A stretch of DNA of 64,000 nucleotides from Amycolatopsis pretoriensis (lineage in GTDB: Bacteria; Actinomycetota; Actinomycetes; Mycobacteriales; Pseudonocardiaceae). The translations under genes and the position numbers were made by a program. Under the pieces are notes generated by a model that worked only from the letters and a program-made list of their open reading frames with translations, had not been told where the DNA came from and searched no databases. Where the stretch lies: positions 496,001-560,000 of the forward strand of contig NZ_FNUJ01000003.1 in assembly GCF_900107925.1 (NCBI RefSeq). Reading direction: 5' to 3'. Of this stretch, positions 58,679 through 64,000 are shown piece by piece. Positions within the stretch are counted from its first letter, which is position 1. Each line of letters starts with the position of its first letter.

Positions 58679-59440
58679 TCACCCGAGCAACGCCCGCAGC
58701 CAGGCGTCGCGGTGCCGGTCGAGGTGGTCGGCGCGACGGCGCCAGTGCGTGCCGTGGCCGGTGTCCCAGAGCTTCCGCCATGGCTCGGTTCCCGCCGCGC
58801 TCTGTGCGCCCAGGAAGTCGTGCATCGCACGGGCCCGCGGGCCCAGCAGGTCCACCAGCTCGTGGCGTTGGGCTTCCGTGAGGTCGTAGGCATCGGCCAT
58901 CAGCCGCATGCGCCTGGCGGCTTCGGCCACCCCCGCTCCTTCGGGTAGCAGCGCGAAGCCGTTCGCGGCGTACGCCAGATCCCACAGCCGGGTCCCCGGC
59001 GCGGCGGTGTCCCAGTCGATGAACGCCCAGCGTCCCCGGCCCGCTACGAGGTTCCAGGGCGCGAGGTCGTGGTGGGCGACGATCTCGGCACCGTCCGCGG
59101 GCATCAGTACCTGCCACGCCGCGTCCGCGGGCGGGACGAAGCCGGCCACGGCGTCGTGGAAGTCCCGGACCAGCTCGCCCACAGCGACCACCGCCGCGTC
59201 GGGGAGCAGCAGGTCGACGCGACCGGGCCAGGGCACGTCGCCGTCGATGAACTCGAGCACCTCGCGCCCGCGCTCGTCGAGGCCCAGCGGCCGGGGTGCG
59301 CCGGGGAACCCCACCGAGTGCAAGTGGCCGAGCAGCGCGTGCACCGAGGGCGTCCACGGACCGGCCGGGCGCCGTACGGTGTCGCCGACCCGGACCACAC
59401 CGGCGCTGACGTTGCCGCCGGTCAGCGGGATTTCCGTCAC
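58679..59440 (-). CDS. aminoglycoside-phosphotransferase-fold kinase
   Basis: 253 residues of the APH/choline-kinase superfamily. The catalytic loop is H-H-D-L-A-P-W-N near residue 130 and the metal-binding D-W-D-T-A follows. The substrate could be a small alcohol, sugar or drug; the sequence does not decide. It lies 7 bp after the hydrolase gene on the same strand, probably in one transcript with SRAP and the hydrolase. Confidence 0.85.
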   Translation of the reverse strand: MTEIPLTGGNVSAGVVRVGDTVRRPAGPWTPSVHALLGHLHSVGFPGAPRPLGLDERGREVLEFIDGDVPWPGRVDLLLPDAAVVAVGELVRDFHDAVAGFVPPADAAWQVLMPADGAEIVAHHDLAPWNLVAGRGRWAFIDWDTAAPGTRLWDLAYAANGFALLPEGAGVAEAARRMRLMADAYDLTEAQRHELVDLLGPRARAMHDFLGAQSAAGTEPWRKLWDTGHGTHWRRRADHLDRHRDAWLRALLG

Positions 59441-59447
59441 GCGTTCC

Positions 59448-60056
59448 TCAGGCCAGCGGGCGCAGCACCCGGGACAACCACTCGGTCGCCGCCCGGGACA
59501 CCGTCTCCAGGTCCTTCGACAAGCTGTGGTCGCCGTCCACCATCACGATCTCGTGGTGCGGACCCGCGGCCGGCCGGCCGAAAGGATCCCGCTCCCCCTG
59601 CACCACCAGCACCGGCACTTCGACCGCGTCCAGCTCCGGCTGCCGCGTCTTCTCCGGCTTGCCCGGCGGGTGCTCCGGGAACGCCAGGCACAACACCGCC
59701 ACCGCCTGCCCGGCCGAAGCCGTCCGGCAGGCCACCCGGGCTCCCGACGACCGGCCGCCGAACACCAGCGGCAGTGCGTCGAAACGCTCCGACAGCTCGT
59801 CGGCGACCGTCAACCACGCCGTGTCCAGCTGGTTCGCCGGGGCCGGCGCGCGGCGGCCGGCCACCCGGTACGGCTGCTCGACCAGCGCCACGTGCACCCC
59901 GGCCGCCTGCGCGGCGCGCGTCACCGCCACCAGGTCCTTCGCGCCGAGGCCGCCGCCCGCGCCGTGGCCCAGCATCAGCACCGCGTCGCCCTCCTCCGCG
60001 CAGTGCAGATACACCCGCGCGGGGCCATACGCTGTATCGACCGATACGGCCGTCAT
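59448..60056 (-). CDS. alpha/beta hydrolase (KANL3/Tex30-like)
   Basis: 202 residues. The nucleophile elbow is G-G-R-S-S-G-A, an oxyanion region L-G-H-G-A-G-G lies near residue 30, acid and His are in G-E-R-D-P-F-G and V-D-G-D-H-S-L. This pattern fits the KANL3/Tex30 (dienelactone-hydrolase-like) group. ATG 60056 overlaps the SRAP stop (ATGA). Codons 6-10 (V-D-T-A-Y) spell an operator-like palindrome (60026-60038). Confidence 0.85.
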   Translation of the reverse strand: MTAVSVDTAYGPARVYLHCAEEGDAVLMLGHGAGGGLGAKDLVAVTRAAQAAGVHVALVEQPYRVAGRRAPAPANQLDTAWLTVADELSERFDALPLVFGGRSSGARVACRTASAGQAVAVLCLAFPEHPPGKPEKTRQPELDAVEVPVLVVQGERDPFGRPAAGPHHEIVMVDGDHSLSKDLETVSRAATEWLSRVLRPLA

Positions 60057-60811
60057 GACTTCGGCACGTCGAACAGAGCGTCCTCGTTCGCCGGGTCGAC
60101 GCGCTCCAGCAGCTCGGGTCCGTTGTTGCGGACGTTGTTCACCAGCGTCGAGATGGGCCGCAGCTCCAGCGACGCCACGATGTCGTCCGGTGTCGGGACC
60201 AGCAGATCCTTGACGTCTTCGCGGTCCGGGTCGAGCCAGCCGTCCCAGTGCGAGCGGGGCACGATCAGCGGCATCCGGTGGTGGACGTCGGTCAGCTGGC
60301 CCGCCGCGTCGGTCGTGATGATCGAGAACGTGATCAGCGGCGCCGCGTCCTTGTCGTCCTTAGGGTGCCAGGTCTCCCAGATGCCGCCGAACGCGATCGA
60401 GGAGCCGTCCGGCTCCGTCATGTAGAACGGCTCCTTCTCCTTGCCGGTGCGGCGCCACTCGAACCAGCCGTCGGCGGGCACCAGGCAGCGGCGCGAGACC
60501 AGCGCGCGGCGGAAGGCCGGCTTCTCGGCCGCGGTCTCGGCGCGCGTGTTGATCATCCGCGAGCCGACCGACGGGTCCTTCGCCCAGAACGGCACCAGGC
60601 CCCACTTCATCATCCGCAGCGAACGCTCGGCGGGTTCGTCCTCGAGGACCTCGCCCTCGTCGTCACGCGGGTGCCGCTGCACGACCGTGACGACGTTCTT
60701 CGTCGGCGCGACGTTGTGGTCCGCGCGCGCGTGCCCCTCGGTGAGGTCGATCGCCTCGAACTCCTCGATCAGCTTCGCCGGGTCCTTCGTGGCGGCATAG
60801 CGGCCGCACAT
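60053..60811 (-). CDS. SRAP-domain protein (YedK/HMCES-like)
   Basis: 252 residues starting M-C-G-R-Y-A, with the catalytic Cys2 that crosslinks to abasic sites in single-stranded DNA. Other conserved parts are M-K-W-G-L-V-P-F-W, I-N-T-R-A-E-T, D-G-W-F-E-W and H-H-R-M-P-L. It protects abasic sites at replication forks. ATG 60811 has AAGGAGG upstream. It corresponds in position to Rv3226c of M. tuberculosis. Confidence 0.93.
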   Translation of the reverse strand: MCGRYAATKDPAKLIEEFEAIDLTEGHARADHNVAPTKNVVTVVQRHPRDDEGEVLEDEPAERSLRMMKWGLVPFWAKDPSVGSRMINTRAETAAEKPAFRRALVSRRCLVPADGWFEWRRTGKEKEPFYMTEPDGSSIAFGGIWETWHPKDDKDAAPLITFSIITTDAAGQLTDVHHRMPLIVPRSHWDGWLDPDREDVKDLLVPTPDDIVASLELRPISTLVNNVRNNGPELLERVDPANEDALFDVPKS

Positions 60812-60926
60812 GGGTGCCTCCTTGCCTGCCGGATACGTCCGGGACGCCATCGTTACACGCAGGCCAGGGCCCTGGCGAGTGACGTGGGATCATTCGGGTG
60901 GCACCGGCGCACGAGAGGACGAGGGT

Positions 60927-61949
60927 TTGGCGCGCAACGACTGGAGCAGGCTGGACGAGTCCGACGTCCGCGTGCGTCCGGGCAAGGGCACCCGGCCCCG
61001 CAGCAAGCGCCGTCCCGAGCACGCCGACGCCGTCACCGCGATGGTCATCGGCAAGGACCGCGGCCGCTGGACCTGCGCCGTCGACGCCGATCCCGAGCGG
61101 GTGATCACCGCGATGCGGGCCCGCGAGATGGGCCGGACGCCGGTGGTCGTCGGCGACCGGGTCGGGATCGTCGGCGACGTCTCGGGCAAGCCGGACACGC
61201 TCGCCCGGATCGTCCGCGTCGACGAACGCACCAGTTCGCTGCTGCGCACGGCGGACGACACCGACCCGTACGAGCGGCTGGTCGTCGCCAACGCCGAGCG
61301 CCTGCTGATCGTCACCGCGCTCGCCGACCCGCCGCCGCGCACCGGCTTCATCGACCGCTGCCTGGTCGCCTGCTACGCGGGCGGCGTCGAGCCGGTGCTG
61401 TGCTTAACGAAGGCCGACCTGGCCAGCCCGGACGAGCTCCTGGCCGGCTACGCGGGCCTCGACATCCCGGTCATCGTCAGCCGCTACGACGAAGAGCCCG
61501 AAGGCCTCGACGAGCTGCTGAAGGACCGTGTGACGGCGTTGGTGGGTCACTCCGGTGTCGGCAAGTCGACATTGGTCAATCGCCTGGTCCCGGCCGCCGA
61601 CTTGGCCGTCGGCGTGGTGAGCGGTGTCGGCAAGGGGCGCCACACGTCCGTCGCGGCGGTCGCGCTGCCGCTGCCGGACGGCGGCTGGGTGATCGACACG
61701 CCCGGCGTGCGGTCGTTCGGGCTGGCCCACGTCACCGCGGACGACATCGTCGACGCGTTCGAGGAGTTCGCCGAAGCCGCCGAGGAGTGCCCATCGGGCT
61801 GCGGGCACCTCGGGCCGCCCGAAGACCCGGACTGCGCGCTCGACGACGTCGTCACCGAAGGCCGGGCGGGCGCCGAACGGCTCGCGTCGCTGCGGCGCCT
61901 GCTGGCCTCGCGCGGCGGCCACGAAGTGACCCGGGTCACAGAGTCCTGA
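60927..61949 (+). CDS. rsgA: ribosome small-subunit GTPase RsgA
   Basis: 340 residues, circularly permuted GTPase: an OB-fold N-terminus, then L-T-K-A-D (G4), G-H-S-G-V-G-K-S-T (G1), G-V-G-K-G-R-H-T-S (G2) and D-T-P-G-V-R (G3). The C-terminal zinc region has C-P-S-G-C-G-H and a further Cys. It helps mature the 30S subunit. TTG 60927 (M-A-R-N-D-W) has GAGG motifs upstream. Confidence 0.92.
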   Translation: MARNDWSRLDESDVRVRPGKGTRPRSKRRPEHADAVTAMVIGKDRGRWTCAVDADPERVITAMRAREMGRTPVVVGDRVGIVGDVSGKPDTLARIVRVDERTSSLLRTADDTDPYERLVVANAERLLIVTALADPPPRTGFIDRCLVACYAGGVEPVLCLTKADLASPDELLAGYAGLDIPVIVSRYDEEPEGLDELLKDRVTALVGHSGVGKSTLVNRLVPAADLAVGVVSGVGKGRHTSVAAVALPLPDGGWVIDTPGVRSFGLAHVTADDIVDAFEEFAEAAEECPSGCGHLGPPEDPDCALDDVVTEGRAGAERLASLRRLLASRGGHEVTRVTES

Positions 61950-61997
61950 GACAACCGGGAACCGATTGCGGATCGTCACCGTCAGAGATGTAATCAT

Positions 61998-62013
61998 TCG
62001 CCCGTTCGGGCGA
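61998..62013. promoter_or_regulatory. palindrome upstream of the lipoprotein gene
   Basis: TCGCCCGTTCGGGCGA has 7-bp perfect arms around TT, 37 bp before the ATG at 62051. It could be an operator or leader hairpin. Confidence 0.45.
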
Positions 62014-62050
62014 TATGCCGAGCGGAAGATCCGACTCTGAGGGGAATTCG

Positions 62051-62941
62051 ATGCGCAAGACCACCTTGGTCGCCGCCAGCGCCGCCGTGCTGGCGCTGAC
62101 GCTGACGGCGTGCAGTGGCAACTCCGGCACCGCCCAGCCGGCCGCCGCCGGCAGCCAGACCCAGGCCGAGGGCGGCAGCGGCCTCGCCTCGCCGTTCACC
62201 GACGCGATCGCGCTGGCCTCGGCGTCCAAGCAGGGCACCGAGAAGTCGAAGTCGGCGAAGTTCACCATGGAGGGCTCGGCCGCCGGCCAGACCCTCAGCG
62301 CGAGCGGCGCGATGGCCTTCGACGGCGCGAACACCAAGTTCTCGATGTCGACCACCACCGCCGGTGAGACCACCGAGATGCGCATGGTCGACAAGGTCAT
62401 GTACATCAAGCTGCCCGCCGACCAGCAGAAGCAGATGGGCACCGACAAGGCGTGGGCCAAGATCTCGGCCGACGGCACGGACCCGATCTCGCAGGCGATG
62501 GGCACCGCGATGTCGCAGTCGGCGGACCAGAGCGACCCGAGCAAGATCCTGGACCAGGTCTCGAAGGCCGGCCGGATCATCTCGTCCGACCAGACCGAGC
62601 TGAACGGCGAGAAGGTCAACCACTACAAGGTGGAACTCGACGTCGCGAAGGCGATCGACCAGTTCACCGGCCAGGTCCCGGCCGCCGCGCGCGACCAGAT
62701 CAACGAGAAGCTCAAGGGCAAGGACCTCAAGATCCCGGCCGAGCTGTGGCTGGACAAGGACAACCTGCCGGTGCAGGTCACCATGGACCAGGGTCCGATG
62801 ATGCAGGCGCTGGGCGCGCCGGCCGGGGACGCGAAGTTCACGATGAAGTACAGCGACTGGGGCACCACGGTCGACGTGACGGCCCCGCCGGCCGACCAGG
62901 TCGTCGACTTCGGCGAGCTGATGAAGAAGGCCGGTCGCTGA
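62051..62941 (+). CDS. LppX/LprG-like lipoprotein, copy 1
   Basis: 296 residues. Lipobox L-T-A-C with the lipidated Cys at ~residue 21 and a Gly/Ser/Gln-rich linker. The mature part resembles the LolA-like LppX_LprAFG fold (beta half-barrel that carries lipids): F-D-G-A-N-T-K-F near 95, Y-I-K-L-P near 119, L-W-L-D-K-D-N-L-P-V near 235. ATG 62051 has GAGGGGAA. A strong terminator separates it from a paralog. Confidence 0.87.
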   Translation: MRKTTLVAASAAVLALTLTACSGNSGTAQPAAAGSQTQAEGGSGLASPFTDAIALASASKQGTEKSKSAKFTMEGSAAGQTLSASGAMAFDGANTKFSMSTTTAGETTEMRMVDKVMYIKLPADQQKQMGTDKAWAKISADGTDPISQAMGTAMSQSADQSDPSKILDQVSKAGRIISSDQTELNGEKVNHYKVELDVAKAIDQFTGQVPAAARDQINEKLKGKDLKIPAELWLDKDNLPVQVTMDQGPMMQALGAPAGDAKFTMKYSDWGTTVDVTAPPADQVVDFGELMKKAGR

Positions 62942-62954
62942 GACTCTGAGTAAA

Positions 62955-62988
62955 AGCGGCTCCCCCGAACGGGTTCGGGGGAGCCGCT
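62955..62988 (+). terminator. terminator between the tandem lipoprotein genes
   Basis: 15-bp perfect stem (62955-62969 with 62974-62988), CGGG loop, followed by a T-rich run. Only 16 bp remain before the next ATG. Confidence 0.88.
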
Positions 62989-63004
62989 GTGTTTTTGTTG
63001 CGCC

Positions 63005-63745
63005 ATGCGCAAAGCCGCCGCCGTGCTGGTCCTCGCCCTGTTCGCCGGCTCGTGCACGACCCCGTCACAGCCACCGGCGTTCGCCGACGCGCGGGCGCTG
63101 GCCGACGCCGCCACGGCGGCCACCACGAGCGGCGGCTCGGCGAAGTTCGGCACGGACGTCGCGGTCGGCCAGGTCCGGTCGAAGAGCCAGGGCCAGGCGA
63201 AGTTCGGCGCGGGCGGGACGACGCAGGTGCTGACCACCGACTTCATCGGCGAGCCGATGGAGCTGCGTCAGGTGGCGGGGAAGCTGTACGCGAAGGTGCC
63301 GGAGGGATCGCGCGACGAGGTCGGCACGGGCAAGCCGTGGGTGGCGGTCGCGGCGGACGGCACCGACCCGTTCTCCCAGGTGCTCGGCGGCAGCCTGGCG
63401 CAGCTGGCGGCCCAGAACGACCCGGCGCACACGCTGGGCGAGATCCGCACGGCGGGCGCGATCGTCTCGGCCGAGCGCGGGCAGCTGGACGGGGTGACGG
63501 CGGAGCACTACCGCGTCGAGCTGGACCTGGCGCGCCTGGGCGCGGACCTGCCGGCGGGTCTGCCCGCGGGCTCGCTGGGCAAGTTCCCGGTGGAGCTGTG
63601 GCTCGACGATTCGCACCGGCCGCTGCAGATCGTGCTGGACCTTTCGCCGATCCTGCAGGGTTCCGACGCCCGCATCACGACGCGGTATTCGGACTGGGGT
63701 GTGCCCGTCGACGTCCAGCCGCCACCCCCGGGTGAAGTGGGCTAG
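63005..63745 (+). CDS. LppX/LprG-like lipoprotein, copy 2
   Basis: 246 residues, lipobox F-A-G-S-C with Cys at 17. It is shorter and diverged but parallels copy 1 along its length: W-V-A-V-A-A-D-G-T-D-P-F-S-Q versus A-K-I-S-A-D-G-T-D-P-I-S-Q, L-W-L-D-D-S-H-R-P-L versus L-W-L-D-K-D-N-L-P-V, and Y-S-D-W-G in both. Clearly a tandem duplicate. The ATG lies 16 bp after a terminator with no obvious ribosome site, so its own expression signal is unclear. Confidence 0.83.
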   Translation: MRKAAAVLVLALFAGSCTTPSQPPAFADARALADAATAATTSGGSAKFGTDVAVGQVRSKSQGQAKFGAGGTTQVLTTDFIGEPMELRQVAGKLYAKVPEGSRDEVGTGKPWVAVAADGTDPFSQVLGGSLAQLAAQNDPAHTLGEIRTAGAIVSAERGQLDGVTAEHYRVELDLARLGADLPAGLPAGSLGKFPVELWLDDSHRPLQIVLDLSPILQGSDARITTRYSDWGVPVDVQPPPPGEVG

Positions 63746-63778
63746 TCACGTTTCGGCTCGCGGTCTCGTCCAGGCCGT

Positions 63779-64000
63779 ATGAGCAAGCGAGTGATGGTGA
63801 TCGGGGCAACGGGCGTACTGGGTCGGCCGGCGGTGGCCCGCCTGCTGGCGGCGGGGTATTCGGTGAGCGGCTTGGCGCGGTCCGATTCACGGGTGGAGTC
63901 CGTGCGCGCGACGGGTGCGCAGCCGGTCGTGGGCGATCTGTTTTCGACGCCTTCGCTGGTGACGGCGTTGCGCGGACATGACGCGGTGCTGAACCTGGCG
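63779..64000 (+). CDS. NAD(P)-binding epimerase/NmrA-like protein, 3' end outside window
   Basis: 74 residues are visible from ATG 63779: M-S-K-R-V-M-V-I-G-A-T-G-V-L-G-R-P-A-V carries the G-x-x-G-x-x-G Rossmann motif of atypical short-chain dehydrogenases, and the frame stays open to the window edge with V-V-G-D-L-F near residue 53. Substrate unknown. Confidence 0.78.
   Translation, partial: MSKRVMVIGATGVLGRPAVARLLAAGYSVSGLARSDSRVESVRATGAQPVVGDLFSTPSLVTALRGHDAVLNLA

Overview
The window is chromosomal DNA from a high-GC actinomycete, most likely Pseudonocardiaceae and Amycolatopsis-like. The evidence is strong G/C bias at third codon positions, many GTG/TTG starts, leaderless promoters, a WhiB protein, a mycothiol-type sigma/anti-sigma pair, the Kgd form of 2-oxoglutarate dehydrogenase, WXG-type secretion at the left edge and the actinobacterial ribosomal protein bL37. 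No rRNA, tRNA, CRISPR array, prophage, insertion sequence or natural-product cluster is visible. Gene density is high and both strands are used about equally.

Bases 1-11 kb: the end of a WXG-like secreted protein and a lipoprotein. Next comes a three-gene acyl-CoA carboxylase / acyl-CoA dehydrogenase operon that looks like branched-chain (leucine) catabolism. Two operator copies precede it, and a third copy lies in front of a TetR gene 1.2 kb away, so that TetR is the likely regulator. A secreted SGNH lipase sits between them, followed by two TetR/oxidoreductase pairs.

11-25 kb: methionine synthesis (metY-metX), a flavoprotein hydroxylase, a PucR regulator, a secreted M43 metalloprotease, alanine dehydrogenase, a membrane acyltransferase and a two-component system.

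25-36 kb: a two-gene ABC transporter, a fused two-cassette ABC exporter with one degenerate ATPase site, a DUF4291 protein and kgd.

36-46 kb: a TetR/flavin monooxygenase pair with paired operators, a 565-bp non-coding stretch holding two inverted DnaA boxes and a 121-bp direct repeat, a LysE exporter, and an osmoprotectant-type ABC operon whose first permease gene is frameshifted. A branched-polyamine-synthase-like protein and malic enzyme follow.

46-54 kb: a sugar epimerase, an SRPBCC/MarR pair, a cholesterol oxidase with a KstR-type box upstream, a DUF4442 protein, a phosphatase, acetyltransferases and a lipid-kinase family protein.

54-64 kb: a stress-response block whose order resembles the M. 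tuberculosis whiB1-pdtaS-TB7.3-rshA-sigH region. It has a CRP-type site before whiB1, a 24-residue bL37 gene and an SigR-type autoregulatory promoter placed to give an N-terminally extended sigma factor. SRAP, rsgA and two tandem lipoproteins complete the window.

Beyond ordinary genes, the most unusual signal is a set of 13-bp interrupted palindromes with a TAC-N3-GTA core. Most lie inside coding sequence and are spelled with codons that are rare here (TTA, GTA, AGG, ACA, TAT, GAT).
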